From contig JAMNXP010000001.1 of the NCBI GenBank assembly GCA_023653095.1, forward strand, positions 450,853 to 514,852: a stretch of DNA of 64,000 nucleotides. Reading direction: 5' to 3'. Position numbers and translations under genes: made by a program. Below are positions 17,038 through 26,936 of the stretch, in pieces (position 1 is the stretch's first letter; every line of letters starts with the position of its first letter). Source of the stretch: Bacteroidia bacterium. GTDB lineage: Bacteria > Bacteroidota > Bacteroidia > NS11-12g > UBA955. The notes below the pieces were generated by a model. The model worked only from the letters and a program-made list of their open reading frames with translations. It made no database searches and was not told the origin of the DNA.

Positions 17038-17778
17038 TCATTTTTTATTGGCTGTAATAATCATGTTTGGGGTAACAACCATATTCCTTGTACTTCTGCC
17101 TGTGGCGAAAATCATCAACCTAAACCACAGTCTATAATGCAAGTACAGAACTTTCCTCAATAACTCCTTTAATGGATTTTGAACGGAAACATCTGACGCA
17201 TGAACACTGGCCGATTCAAATCCACATGCCAACATCACCTGTTGTGCCGATGAAGCATTCAAGTAATTTTCATGGGTAAAATCACCATTGGCAAACACCG
17301 ATGCAAACAAAGAATCAAGGTTAGGCGTTCTAAAAATTGCCCTACCATTGGAAGCCAATTTTTCTTGAATGAGTTTCAACAAATCAACCAATTCGTCCTT
17401 TGTGAAATGTTCAATTATATCTGTACCGACAATGACATCAAATTTTCCGGAATACGACCTGAGGAATTCAATGGCATCTCCTTCTTGAACTTCGCTCACT
17501 CCCATTTGATGTGCTACCTTGACTTGCTCTTGACTGAGATCTAGCCCCTTTAAATTTACATAACCTTTATCTTTAAGTAAATGTATTAAACTTCCTGATC
17601 CACAACCTAAATCATAAATGGATGCATCCTTTTTAACTCCTTTAAAATGGGGAAGAATTTCCCGTTGAAATCTCCACTTTTCGCGATTAAACAAGGTAGT
17701 TGCATCTGTCAAAGAAGCCCTACCGCTTTGGGTGGAATGGTAATTTGAATAAAGCGTTTCCCTGTAATTGGTACTCAT
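17038..17778 (-). CDS. Class I SAM-dependent methyltransferase
   Basis: Seen: 246 aa. Motif I IYDLGCGSGSLIHLL (about 54-68), LKGLDLSQEQVKVA (acidic residue of motif II), FDVIVGTDIIEHF, and IFRTPNLDSLFA. The C-terminal region has a basic segment RKVLYLHYRLWFRLMIFATGR that may sit on a membrane. This layout resembles methyltransferases of cell-surface or O-antigen sugar pathways and ubiquinone-type methylases, but no specific substrate motif was seen. It lies 12 bp after the thioesterase gene and 1 bp before the SDR gene. Confidence 0.8.
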   Translation of the reverse strand: MSTNYRETLYSNYHSTQSGRASLTDATTLFNREKWRFQREILPHFKGVKKDASIYDLGCGSGSLIHLLKDKGYVNLKGLDLSQEQVKVAHQMGVSEVQEGDAIEFLRSYSGKFDVIVGTDIIEHFTKDELVDLLKLIQEKLASNGRAIFRTPNLDSLFASVFANGDFTHENYLNASSAQQVMLACGFESASVHASDVSVQNPLKELLRKVLYLHYRLWFRLMIFATGRSTRNMVVTPNMIITANKK

Positions 17779-17790
17779 GAATATTCAAAT

Positions 17791-18237
17791 TTATCGATTC
17801 ATTACCGGAATATCTACCGAAGCCATGATAGATGTGCAAGTAGCAACCAACACTTTGCTTCCGTCTTCAAGGAGATCAAAAACCTGTGCTTCACAGAAAA
17901 TCAGAAATTTACCTGCCTTTACTACACGTCCTACTCCAAGTACTTTTGAACAGGTACTTGGATTCAAATAACTCACTTTTAGGTCAGCGGTAACCACATT
18001 CTTTTCTTCGTTGACCGTGGTATAAGCCGCAATTCCTGTCACGACATCGCACAATGTTGCAGTTACGCCGCCATGCATAAAACCATTTTGTTGAAGATGA
18101 TGCGTCTCAATATCCAAACTCATTTCGGCATATCCGTCATCAACGTCCTCAAGAATCAATCCCATGTGAGCGATGAAATGATTGTTTTTTAATCGTTCGG
18201 TTAAAAACGACTTCATGCTTTCCTTATCTAATCTCAT
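17791..18237 (-). CDS. PaaI-like hotdog-fold thioesterase
   Basis: Seen: 148 aa with the family motif QQNGFMHGGVTATLCDV (about 49-65), where the Asn and HGG form the active site, and the strand pattern VVTADLKVSYLNPS and CEAQVFD. Known: PaaI-type enzymes hydrolyse acyl-CoA thioesters; the acyl group varies. It follows gldB by 5 bp. There is no pathway clue in the neighbours. Confidence 0.85.
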   Translation of the reverse strand: MRLDKESMKSFLTERLKNNHFIAHMGLILEDVDDGYAEMSLDIETHHLQQNGFMHGGVTATLCDVVTGIAAYTTVNEEKNVVTADLKVSYLNPSTCSKVLGVGRVVKAGKFLIFCEAQVFDLLEDGSKVLVATCTSIMASVDIPVMNR

Positions 18238-18242
18238 AAATC

Positions 18243-19280
18243 TTATTTAATGGGGTTATACCCTGATAATCTTAAAATCTTGGTTGCATCGGTTGTTTTA
18301 AAGAGCTCATCCCAACTACAACCGGTTTCATCGATGTATTTCGATACAATTTTATACCCAACAAAATTGCCGATGAGCGGCGGACATCCCTGAGGAATTC
18401 CGGCTCCAAAGGTTTGATCACCGTATACAAAGTATCTTCTGTAAAGATTAAAATCAGTGCTGTAAAGGGCTTTTTGATCCAAAATCAACCTCCACATTTG
18501 CCCTTGATCTCGTTCCATCATCGCCCATTCATCTGCAGTGTAACCCAGATCTAAATTGGGATCGTCTCTATCCGAAATGTGCATAAGCAGCGCCCAAATC
18601 TTTCCCTCAAATACGGCCTGAGAAAGCATGTTATTTATTTTATGTTCTGCTTCAAACCTCGACTTCAAATAATTCCAAATCAATAAGGTGGGAATCTGAT
18701 TAGGGTCGTTGTAGCGCATGTAAAAAGAAGGGACATCTAGAGCCTTGTAAAGCGCAAAAGTATCGTTCATAAACATTTCCTTGCTATAACCCAACAAGGT
18801 CTTACCTTTAAACGTATCTACAAACGTATTGTAATTGCTAAATTGTGAAAAATAACCATAAAGCACTGGATCTGGAACATTGGATAATTCCGATTGAAGC
18901 CCAGCCCATTGGTTATTAAATGAATTTTTCCAATCTGAATTCAAACTGTCATGCTTTTGTACTGCTTTAAATACAGTCCTATTTACTTGCAACCAATAGT
19001 TGAACATATTGGCTATCATGGAGTCAGGATATCGCGAATATTTGGAATAGTCCATTATTTCGGAAAACCATACATCAAAAAATCGACCATGCTTGTATTT
19101 AATTCTTTTTAAATCAGATACTTGCAATGGCTTTTTAGATAATTCATTTAACTCATCCACAAAGTCAATGTGCACAATTTGTTTAGACTTAACACTGGGT
19201 TCCCCACATCCGTTCAAAACTACAAGGCCCGTGATTCCGATCCAGAAGAATACTTTATTGAAAATGTTGTTTTTTTGCAT
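18243..19280 (-). CDS. gldB: GldB-like gliding-motility lipoprotein
   Basis: Seen: 345 aa; lipobox VVLNGCGEP near residue 25. Conserved GldB features in the C-terminal third: EWAMMERDQGQMWRLILDQ, LYSTD, then PPLIGNFVGYKIVSKYIDE. Known: GldB is a lipoprotein required for gliding and for the T9SS/gliding machinery in Flavobacterium, where it neighbours gldC. Here gldC is not adjacent, but nadE, a frequent neighbour, is two genes away on the other strand. It heads a minus-strand operon of gldB, thioesterase, methyltransferase, SDR, SUI1 and msrA. Only 21 bp separate its start from the divergent barrel gene. Paralogues outside motile species exist, so gliding itself is inferred. Confidence 0.8.
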   Translation of the reverse strand: MQKNNIFNKVFFWIGITGLVVLNGCGEPSVKSKQIVHIDFVDELNELSKKPLQVSDLKRIKYKHGRFFDVWFSEIMDYSKYSRYPDSMIANMFNYWLQVNRTVFKAVQKHDSLNSDWKNSFNNQWAGLQSELSNVPDPVLYGYFSQFSNYNTFVDTFKGKTLLGYSKEMFMNDTFALYKALDVPSFYMRYNDPNQIPTLLIWNYLKSRFEAEHKINNMLSQAVFEGKIWALLMHISDRDDPNLDLGYTADEWAMMERDQGQMWRLILDQKALYSTDFNLYRRYFVYGDQTFGAGIPQGCPPLIGNFVGYKIVSKYIDETGCSWDELFKTTDATKILRLSGYNPIK

Positions 19281-19301
19281 GTAATAATCAATTAACGAAT
19301 A

Positions 19302-20075
19302 ATGAAAAAATTTGGTTTGTCGGCATTGGCAGTTTTAGCTTTGATGGCTCAATCTGAGGTTCAAGCACAAGGAACAGATAACGCGTTCTCATTGGGTTTC
19401 AAAATTAGTCCAAATTTCTCCTGGTTGAAAGTCCAGGACGGCGCAATTGAAAATGAAAATATGGGATTGGGATTTTCCTACGGTTTGACGGGCGACTACA
19501 AACTGGGAAACACTGGTAATTACTGGGCTACAGCTGACTTAATGGTAACTTCGGCGCCTGTTAGTGTTCTTCACACTGGAGATAAATTAATTCGCTCCAG
19601 CGACACGGGCGATATTTCTTACACCGGTGTAGTGTTAGACTACAAAGCACAATATTTGCAGATCCCATTGGGGCTAAAATTCAAAACCGCAGAAATGAAT
19701 GGATTGATATTTACGTTTAACGTAGGTATTGCTCCATCGTTTTTAATCAATAAAAAACTTACTACTAAAACAGATCCTGATTTATACGATCAGTACAACT
19801 TTAATTCTCACGATCCCAACAGTTCTGATCAAACCGCAACTTTGTTAGAATTTGACGGTGGCAAAAATAAAGACAGTCGTTATTCCATGACCGATAACAT
19901 TTCTAGCGCTCGTATGAGCATGGTATTAGGTGCTGGTATTGAATACCCAATATCTGGAAACTTCCGCATGACTGCCGGCGTTAGATTTGATAACGGTATT
20001 GGCGATTTCTTGAAAGACAATCTTTACAGTGCTAGACACAACTTCCTTTCCATCCAATTGGGATTGATGTTCTAA
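19302..20075 (+). CDS. PorT-family outer-membrane beta-barrel protein
   Basis: Seen: 257 aa; signal peptide ending EVQAQG, a run of amphipathic beta-strands, the family signature YLQIPLGLKFKT (about 128-139), VGIAPSFLINK and a C-terminal FLSIQLGLMF with terminal Phe. Length is normal for outer_membrane_beta-barrel proteins (PF13568). PorT itself is a T9SS protein, but the family is broad and functions are mostly unknown. The stop overlaps the nadE start (TAATG), so the two are translationally coupled. The divergent GldB-like gene keeps a possible T9SS or gliding link open. Confidence 0.8.
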   Translation: MKKFGLSALAVLALMAQSEVQAQGTDNAFSLGFKISPNFSWLKVQDGAIENENMGLGFSYGLTGDYKLGNTGNYWATADLMVTSAPVSVLHTGDKLIRSSDTGDISYTGVVLDYKAQYLQIPLGLKFKTAEMNGLIFTFNVGIAPSFLINKKLTTKTDPDLYDQYNFNSHDPNSSDQTATLLEFDGGKNKDSRYSMTDNISSARMSMVLGAGIEYPISGNFRMTAGVRFDNGIGDFLKDNLYSARHNFLSIQLGLMF

Positions 20076-21724
20076 TGAGCTCAGGATCATTGAAAATCTG
20101 CGTTCCGCAACTGAACTTTACCATCGGCGATTTTGAAGGCAACACCTCAAAAATCGCCGATGCCATTTATACGGCAAAGCAACAAAACGTTGATTTGGTG
20201 GTCTTCTCGGAAATGACCGTGTGTGGTTACCTCCCAGATGACCTGCTTGACTACCCTCATTTTATTGAGCGCTGCGAACAAAGCCTTGAAGTAGTGGCCC
20301 AAAGTTGCCAAGGTATTGCAGCTTTGGTGGGTGGAGTTATGAGAAATCCAGGAAAAGGCCGATTGCTTCAAAACGTCATGTGCTTCATGCAAAACGGCAA
20401 AATTGAACACGTCATTGCTAAAACGCTGTTGCCCACTTATGATGTATTCGCCGAAGAACGGTATTTCGAAAGCGCTAAATCTCAAGATCCATTTGATTTC
20501 AAAGGAGTGAAAATTGGCGTTGCCATCTGCGAAGACCTTTGGGATCTTTACAATGACTTTGAATATACCATATCCCCCGGAAAAGAACTGAAAGAAAAAG
20601 GGGCAGAACTCATCATTAACCCATCTGCATCGCCTTTTAACATCGGAAAGAATTCGCACAGAAATAGGGTTTTTGTTGGACAAGTAAGCAGATTTAACTT
20701 GCCTGTTCTCTATGTAAATCAAGTAGGCATTCATACTGAAGTTCTGTTTGACGGTAGTAGCAGAGCGGTTAATCCGAACGGAGAAGTTGCCATGCAATTG
20801 CCTGAATTCAAAGAAGCTACGGTCATTGTTGAGTTCGAAAATGGAAAATTCAAAGACTCTTCCACTGTATTAACCGTGGGAGATGATAGTGTTGACCTGA
20901 TGTACAGAGCTTTGGTATTTGGAGTGAAAGATTATTTCCAAAAAATGGGCTTCAAACAAGCCATTTTAGGGTCATCTGGTGGAATGGATTCGGCTTTGGT
21001 TCAAACCATCTGTTCTGATGCTCTTGGCCCTGAAAATGTTACGGCTGTATTGATGCCGTCAAAATATTCATCTGATGGTTCTGTAAGCGATGCTGAACAA
21101 TTAAGCAAAAACCTAGGTAATCCTTACCATATTCTTCCTATCACCGAGGTTCACCAAGCCTATGAAAGCACCTTGTCTCACGTTTTTGAAGGGACTTCCA
21201 TGGGTATCGCAGAAGAAAATATTCAAGCAAGATCACGTGCCGTTATTCTTATGGCCATGAGCAACAAATTTGGAAAAATCCTCGTGAACACGAGCAACAA
21301 AAGTGAACTTGCTGTTGGATATAGCACTCTATATGGCGACCTGTGTGGAAGTATATCTGTCATTGGCGATGTATATAAGACCCAAGTGTATGCCATGGCT
21401 GAATACCTCAACAAGGAAACAGAAAGAATTCCAACAAGCATATTGACGAAAGAGCCTAGCGCCGAACTCAGACCCGACCAAAAAGATTCAGATAGCCTTC
21501 CCATTTATCCTATTTTAGACGGTATCCTTCGTTTATACATCGAAGAGCGTAAAGGCAAAGATGAAATTATTTTAGAGGGGTATGATGCCTCAACCGTAAG
21601 CAGAATCATCCATTTGGTCAACGCCAACGAATACAAGAGATACCAAGCTCCTCCCATCATTCGAGTGAGCAGCAAGGCCTTCGGAAAAGGTCGTATCATG
21701 CCTTTGGTGGCTAAATATTCGTAA
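20075..21724 (+). CDS. nadE: Glutamine-dependent NAD+ synthetase
   Basis: Seen: 549 aa, two-domain form. N-terminal CN-hydrolase (glutaminase) with Glu46 (VFSEMTVCGYLPDD), Lys116 (AKTLLPTYDVF) and Cys152 (VAICEDLWD). C-terminal ATP-pyrophosphatase with P-loop LGSSGGMDSALV (298-309) and NTSNKSELAVGYSTLYGD. Known: makes NAD+ from deamido-NAD+, ATP and glutamine. The start overlaps the upstream barrel gene by one base and the MFS gene follows by 4 bp, suggesting one transcript. Confidence 0.97.
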   Translation: MSSGSLKICVPQLNFTIGDFEGNTSKIADAIYTAKQQNVDLVVFSEMTVCGYLPDDLLDYPHFIERCEQSLEVVAQSCQGIAALVGGVMRNPGKGRLLQNVMCFMQNGKIEHVIAKTLLPTYDVFAEERYFESAKSQDPFDFKGVKIGVAICEDLWDLYNDFEYTISPGKELKEKGAELIINPSASPFNIGKNSHRNRVFVGQVSRFNLPVLYVNQVGIHTEVLFDGSSRAVNPNGEVAMQLPEFKEATVIVEFENGKFKDSSTVLTVGDDSVDLMYRALVFGVKDYFQKMGFKQAILGSSGGMDSALVQTICSDALGPENVTAVLMPSKYSSDGSVSDAEQLSKNLGNPYHILPITEVHQAYESTLSHVFEGTSMGIAEENIQARSRAVILMAMSNKFGKILVNTSNKSELAVGYSTLYGDLCGSISVIGDVYKTQVYAMAEYLNKETERIPTSILTKEPSAELRPDQKDSDSLPIYPILDGILRLYIEERKGKDEIILEGYDASTVSRIIHLVNANEYKRYQAPPIIRVSSKAFGKGRIMPLVAKYS

Positions 21725-21728
21725 ATTA

Positions 21729-22889
21729 ATGAAACACTATCCGCCGGCATTTTATAGACTGTGCGCCGCAGCCCTGCTATTTTTTCTGTCGTTCAACTTG
21801 GTCATTCCCGAGCTATCTTCTATGCTCAACGATCTGAATGCACACGAATACCTAGGCTGGATCATCCCTGCTTTCTCTATCAGCGCATTAATTGCTCGTC
21901 CATTAAGCGGTTGGCTGACCGATAATATAGGTAGAAGATCTACCATGATTTTGGGTGCGGTATTCTGCATCATTGCCGGACTTTTTTATCCCTTGATTGG
22001 CAGCATCACCGCCTTTTTATTGGTCAGAGCTGTTCACGGCTTCTCCACGGGCTTCACTCCTACCGGCTTCACCACCTACACTGCTGACATCATACCTGAA
22101 TCGCACAGAGGTCGTGCCATGGGTTGGCTAGGTATGTTCAACAACGCTGGATCTAGCTTAGGATATGGCCTAGGTGCCCTCATTGCTCTTCATTTTGGAC
22201 GAAATCAAATGTTTTGGTTCAGTTCACTCCTAGGAATAGCCGCATTGCTCATCTTCTGGACACTACCTGAAACTGTTCAATCAAGCAGCAAAAGAAAATT
22301 TGAATTCAAAGCCAGCAGCCTCCTTTATTTACCGGCTTGGAAATCTTCATTGCTTATGTTGCTGGTTTGCATATCTCTGGGCTCAATTTTAACCATCATG
22401 CCCGATTACACCACCTCTTTAGGTTTTAAAAACAAAGGGGTGTTTTTAACTGTATACATTGCGTTTTCCTTGTTGGTAAGGTTGCTTTCAGGTAAAATCA
22501 GTGACTCTCTAGGTAGACCTTATTCCACTGCAATTGGTGCCGTTTTCCAGATCATTTCCATGCTATTCTTGCTTTTTCCCGTATTTAGTGTTGGATATTC
22601 TTTCTACCTCAGCGCTGCGTTCTACGGCATCGGACAAGGATTCAACGCACCTAGTCTTTTTGCTTGGGCTAGCGATGTTGCCACTCCCGAAAATAGAGGT
22701 AAAGCACTATCCACAATTTTCATTGCGTTAGAGACTGGTGTAATCATTGGCGGATTGATGGCCGGCAAAATCATTACCCAATGGAAACTTAGTTATGATT
22801 GGGTATTTGGAATGAATCTAGCCACCTTTGTTTTGAGCTTGCTCTTTAGTTTGATTTTTATCGCTAAAATCAGATCCAATCAACGATAG
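21729..22889 (+). CDS. Major facilitator superfamily transporter
   Basis: Seen: 386 aa with about 12 hydrophobic segments. The loop 2-3 signature RPLSGWLTDNIGRRSTMI, PESHRGRAMGWLGMFNNAGSSLGYG and the second-half copy GKISDSLGRPYSTA mark an MFS carrier of the drug-efflux or YfcJ-like type. Known: proton-linked export or import of small molecules; specificity unknown. Coupled to nadE by spacing only. The last 10 bp overlap the convergent glucosaminidase-like gene. Confidence 0.85.
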   Translation: MKHYPPAFYRLCAAALLFFLSFNLVIPELSSMLNDLNAHEYLGWIIPAFSISALIARPLSGWLTDNIGRRSTMILGAVFCIIAGLFYPLIGSITAFLLVRAVHGFSTGFTPTGFTTYTADIIPESHRGRAMGWLGMFNNAGSSLGYGLGALIALHFGRNQMFWFSSLLGIAALLIFWTLPETVQSSSKRKFEFKASSLLYLPAWKSSLLMLLVCISLGSILTIMPDYTTSLGFKNKGVFLTVYIAFSLLVRLLSGKISDSLGRPYSTAIGAVFQIISMLFLLFPVFSVGYSFYLSAAFYGIGQGFNAPSLFAWASDVATPENRGKALSTIFIALETGVIIGGLMAGKIITQWKLSYDWVFGMNLATFVLSLLFSLIFIAKIRSNQR

Positions 22890-23458
22890 TTGAAGTTATC
22901 TAACAGCCAAAATACATCTCTCAACCATTTATCGTACACATTGTAAGACCCATGGATGTGTCGTACGAATTCCTTTTCATTCTTGGGATATCGCTTGTAT
23001 TTTCGGTAAAATGAGCCCTCCATGTAGTCCATATAGTACTGAAAATCAAGCATACTCTCGTACCAATTCTCGTAAACGCTGTAATAACTGTATCCCCTTC
23101 TGATGGCTGTGGTTTTTCTTTTCTGGGGATATCTCATCCCAACCAAATTGTAATACTTCAAAGCATAGACCGAAGTTTGTCCGTCGCTCCCACTTTCCTC
23201 TATCTTCAATACAGTAAATAATTTAGCCCACTTACCAAGCACCAATTTGGCTACAGTATGTATTTGGCTAACTTTAGGAATTTCATAAAGGGGTAATTCC
23301 AAACTATCAGCATATAAAAATGAATCCGAAACCACCACTGCATTGATTTCTTTGGGTAATCCATGAGGACGTTTGAGCTCTGGATTAAACTTAAGGGTGG
23401 CAAAACATAAAACTGTGGCCGCAAAAAAGAGAACGATATTTCTGAAATACTGAATCAT
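22880..23458 (-). CDS. Glucosaminidase-like exported protein
   Basis: Seen: 192 aa; N-terminal TM or uncleaved signal (8-22), then a glucosaminidase-type (GH73/Bax-like) domain: VLKIEESGSDGQTS with the candidate catalytic Glu, YALKYYNLVGMRYPQKR matching the usual NLFGI(K) motif, and YENWYESMLDFQYYM. Known: this fold hydrolyses N-acetylglucosaminyl links in peptidoglycan. The start codon shares a base with the dnaG stop (TAATG on the minus strand), so it is coupled to dnaG. Shorter than most such enzymes; activity is not certain. Confidence 0.7.
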   Translation of the reverse strand: MIQYFRNIVLFFAATVLCFATLKFNPELKRPHGLPKEINAVVVSDSFLYADSLELPLYEIPKVSQIHTVAKLVLGKWAKLFTVLKIEESGSDGQTSVYALKYYNLVGMRYPQKRKTTAIRRGYSYYSVYENWYESMLDFQYYMDYMEGSFYRKYKRYPKNEKEFVRHIHGSYNVYDKWLRDVFWLLDNFNYR

Positions 23459-25383
23459 TAATATCTCGTGACCACGGCACCGATTTGTTTAGCCAGCTCT
23501 AATTTTTTAGTGTTTAAATAGACTATAAATTCCAAAATATCTTCGGGGTTTTCTTCAGGGTCATTGAATTTTTTTTGTTCTTCAATGATGAGTTCTTCAA
23601 TTTTGGTACGTCTGAGATGCAAGAAGACGTCTATTATCTCTTGCATAAAGTTATCCTCTTGTTGCTTAACATAAATCAAGTTGCTTTCAAAAGCAGTTGA
23701 CAACTTGTTATCTTCACTAAAAATATCTGCTGCAAACGAAACAATCTTTGAATCTAAACTCCTGGTAAAAAATTCTAAAGGCAACCAATTTCGAGAATCA
23801 TAATGATCTAGAATGTGTTTGATAATGTATTTCGTTTCTTCGTGTTTAAACTGAAATAATTCCTCCTTTGAATACTCGTCTAATATAAAATCGGCCACAT
23901 TTTTCCCTTCCGAAAATGGCTTTCCCCCGTACAATAGAAGCAATCTAAGAAGGGCCTTTTCTTGATAAATATCAGTAAGTTGCGCAGTTCTTATTACCTC
24001 GTTTTCAGGTTGAATGTGATTGATGATTTGGGTTACTTCATCAAGTAATTGCTTTTGTTCATTCTGCTGTACTTTCCTTAGCTCTTTCCCTAACTCCGTA
24101 TAAATGAGATCACTGCTGATATCAAAAATATGCTCAAGTTCCTTAATGAGTACGTCTCTTTTCAGTGGATCGCCTATCAGCGATACCGACTCAATAATGT
24201 CTCGGATAGCATCTGATTTTTTCAAGGGATCATTCTGAGTTCCCTCTAACAAGAGTTTTGCTTTGAACGTAATGAAGTTCTGTTCGTTTTGATCTAAATA
24301 ACTTTTAAATCCTTCTGGACCCAACTTTTTGCAATAGGAATCAGGGTCTTCCCCTTCGGGCATAGGCACTACGCGAACATTCAGTCCACCTTCAAGAAGC
24401 AAATTAATGCCTCGCATAGAGGCCTTCATACCTGCAGTATCTCCATCATAAATGATGGTGGTATTGTCGGTAAAACGCTTAATTAACTTGATTTGACCGG
24501 GCGTTAGCGCGGTTCCGCTGCTAGCCACAGCATTGGTAATTCCCGATTGGTGCAAGGTCATCACGTCTGTGTAACCTTCCATCAAATACGCTTTATCTTC
24601 CTTTCTGATGGTTCCCTTTGCTTGGAAAAGCGCAAATAAGAAATCGCTTTTCTTATATAACAAAGTTTCCGGCGAATTCACATATTTGGGGGCCTTATCG
24701 ACCTTTCCCATGATTCGGCCGGCAAACCCCACCACCTTACCTGTAACACCCAGCAATGGGAAAATGACTCTGTTTCTAAATAAATCGTAATAACTTCCGT
24801 CTTTATCGCGCTGCTTGATCAATCCAGCACTCAGAAGAAACTCTTCGCTGTAACCTAGTTTTTTAGCCTTTTGATAAAAATCGTCCCATCCAGACGGTGA
24901 GAAACCCAAATTCCAATATTTTATGGTTTCTGGAGTGTAACCTCGTTCCCTGAAATAGGGCATTGCAACGGTTTTTCCTTCTTCAGATCTATGCAGTTGT
25001 TCTTGAAAAAATTCCAGTGCGAAGTCATTGGCAGCCTGCAGGTTTTCCTTTTCTCTTTGGGACTGCATTTCGGCATCTTTGTTTTCGGAATTGGTTTCCA
25101 CCAAATCAATGCCATATCTTTTTGCCAATTGTCTTGCCGCTTCGGTAAAGGTAAGATTGTCAATATCCATCATAAACTGAATGGAGTTCCCTCCTTTCTG
25201 ACAACCAAAGCACTTGTAAATCCCCATATTGGGGGTCACTACGAAGCTGGGTGTTTTCTCATCATGAAACGGACAATTGCCTTTGTAACGAGATCCGGCC
25301 CGCTTCAACTTTACATAATCACCTACTACGTCTTCGATGACGGCAACTTGAAGTAAATGATCTACAGAATTCGGACTAATCAT
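23458..25383 (-). CDS. dnaG: DNA primase
   Basis: Seen: 641 aa from the ATG at 25383; an in-frame ATG 15 bp further upstream lies in the promoter side and is less likely. Zinc finger CPFHDEKTPSF and YKCFGCQKGG (CHC2 type), then TOPRIM with EGYTDVMTLHQSG, ASSGTALTPGQIKLIKR and IYDGDTAGMKA (DxD metal site), PEGEDPDSYCKK. A divergent C-terminal helicase-binding domain follows. Known: makes RNA primers at the fork with DnaB. It has a good promoter (25396-25427) and is followed without a gap by the glucosaminidase-like gene. Confidence 0.97.
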   Translation of the reverse strand: MISPNSVDHLLQVAVIEDVVGDYVKLKRAGSRYKGNCPFHDEKTPSFVVTPNMGIYKCFGCQKGGNSIQFMMDIDNLTFTEAARQLAKRYGIDLVETNSENKDAEMQSQREKENLQAANDFALEFFQEQLHRSEEGKTVAMPYFRERGYTPETIKYWNLGFSPSGWDDFYQKAKKLGYSEEFLLSAGLIKQRDKDGSYYDLFRNRVIFPLLGVTGKVVGFAGRIMGKVDKAPKYVNSPETLLYKKSDFLFALFQAKGTIRKEDKAYLMEGYTDVMTLHQSGITNAVASSGTALTPGQIKLIKRFTDNTTIIYDGDTAGMKASMRGINLLLEGGLNVRVVPMPEGEDPDSYCKKLGPEGFKSYLDQNEQNFITFKAKLLLEGTQNDPLKKSDAIRDIIESVSLIGDPLKRDVLIKELEHIFDISSDLIYTELGKELRKVQQNEQKQLLDEVTQIINHIQPENEVIRTAQLTDIYQEKALLRLLLLYGGKPFSEGKNVADFILDEYSKEELFQFKHEETKYIIKHILDHYDSRNWLPLEFFTRSLDSKIVSFAADIFSEDNKLSTAFESNLIYVKQQEDNFMQEIIDVFLHLRRTKIEELIIEEQKKFNDPEENPEDILEFIVYLNTKKLELAKQIGAVVTRY

Positions 25384-25395
25384 GATGAAGAACAT

Positions 25396-25427
25396 CAAAT
25401 TTAAGGTTAATTTGCATATCGAACCAA
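25396..25427 (-). promoter_or_regulatory. Promoter of dnaG
   Basis: Minus strand: TTG (25427-25425), a 21-nt spacer, then the exact box TAAATTTG (25403-25396). The box ends 12 nt before the dnaG ATG, so the predicted leader is under about 10 nt. Both elements and the spacing fit the Bacteroidetes primary sigma factor. Confidence 0.6.
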
Positions 25428-25441
25428 CTCAGAACATCCAC

Positions 25442-26620
25442 ATGTTAGAGAAAATCAAAAACCGAGCACAGGAACTTTTACCTCGATTAACAGAAATACG
25501 CCGCGACCTGCATACACATCCGGAACTTTCATTTGAAGAATTTGAAACTCAGAAAAAAGTGGAAAATTACCTTCAAAACGAACTTGGATTAAAAACCCAT
25601 CGAATTGCCAATACGGGTGTAGTTGCTCTCATTGAAGGTAAAAATCCCTCGAAACGCGTCATTGGATTGCGCGCAGATATGGATGCTTTGCCCATTGTGG
25701 AAGTCAACGACGGACGTCCCTACCGAAGCCAAAACGAAGGCGTCATGCATGCCTGCGGTCACGATGCCCACACAACCTGTTTATTGGGGGCCGCAACCAT
25801 TCTGAACGAAATGCGCGAATCATTCGAAGGCACGGTAAAACTAATTTTTCAACCCGGCGAAGAGAAAATCCCTGGCGGCGCCAGCCTCATGATCAAAGAT
25901 GGCGTGCTCGAAAATCCAAAAGTAGACATTATGATTGGTCAACACGTAATGCCCTTTTTGGAGACCGGACAAGCGGGCTTCAGAAAAGGTCTTTACATGG
26001 CCAGCGCCGATGAACTTTACATCACGGTCAAAGGTAAAGGCGGACACGGTGCTTTACCTCATTTGGCCGTTGATCCTATTTTGATTGCTTCTCACATGAT
26101 TGTGGCCTTACAACAAGTGGTTTCAAGAATTGCACGTCCCACCATACCCAGCGTTCTAACCTTCGGAAAAATCACCGGAATGGGCGCAACCAACGTCATT
26201 CCAAGCGAGGTAAAAATTGAAGGTACGTTTAGAACCTTAGACGAGGCTTGGCGCGATGAGGCACACAAACGAATGGTTGAAATTGCCAAAGGAATCGTAG
26301 AAGGAATGGGTGGTGAACTTGATTTTCAAATTGCCCGGGGATATCCATTCTTAAAAAATGAAGAGTCCATCACAGAAAACTGCATACTCGCCGCAAAAGA
26401 ATATCTAGGCGAATCTCAAGTAAAAGAGTTAGACATTTGGATGGCCGCCGAAGACTTTTCCTACTTCTCTCAAGCAGTACCCTCTGTTTTTTACCGATTA
26501 GGAACAGGAAATGCAGAATTAAAAACCAATATCAGCGCTCACAACTCAGCATTCAACATAGATGAGGCGGCCTTAGCGAACGGCGCTGGAATGATGGCGT
26601 ACCTTGTTTTTGGGGTTTAG
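25442..26620 (+). CDS. M20-family amidohydrolase (hippurate hydrolase/carboxypeptidase type)
   Basis: Seen: 392 aa from the ATG at 25442. The frame is open to 25382, but the first 20 residues are not conserved and overlap the dnaG start, so the later ATG is preferred. Motifs: RRDLHTHPELSFEEF, RADMDALP, HACGHDAHTT (metal ligands), FQPGEEKIPGGA (catalytic Glu pair), and a late MAAEDFSYF. Known: M20D enzymes remove the acyl group from N-acyl amino acids. Divergent from dnaG. The stop codon is directly followed by ten TCTTTGG units. Confidence 0.92.
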   Translation: MLEKIKNRAQELLPRLTEIRRDLHTHPELSFEEFETQKKVENYLQNELGLKTHRIANTGVVALIEGKNPSKRVIGLRADMDALPIVEVNDGRPYRSQNEGVMHACGHDAHTTCLLGAATILNEMRESFEGTVKLIFQPGEEKIPGGASLMIKDGVLENPKVDIMIGQHVMPFLETGQAGFRKGLYMASADELYITVKGKGGHGALPHLAVDPILIASHMIVALQQVVSRIARPTIPSVLTFGKITGMGATNVIPSEVKIEGTFRTLDEAWRDEAHKRMVEIAKGIVEGMGGELDFQIARGYPFLKNEESITENCILAAKEYLGESQVKELDIWMAAEDFSYFSQAVPSVFYRLGTGNAELKTNISAHNSAFNIDEAALANGAGMMAYLVFGV

Positions 26621-26905
<285 letters not shown>

Positions 26906-26936
26906 GTTCTCAATGTTCCCGGCACAGCCGTCAATC

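Noticed and set aside
16942-17163. Small plus-strand frame at the SDR/methyltransferase boundary
   Set aside because: Lies across two well-supported minus-strand genes with a 1-bp gap and has no promoter or family features.
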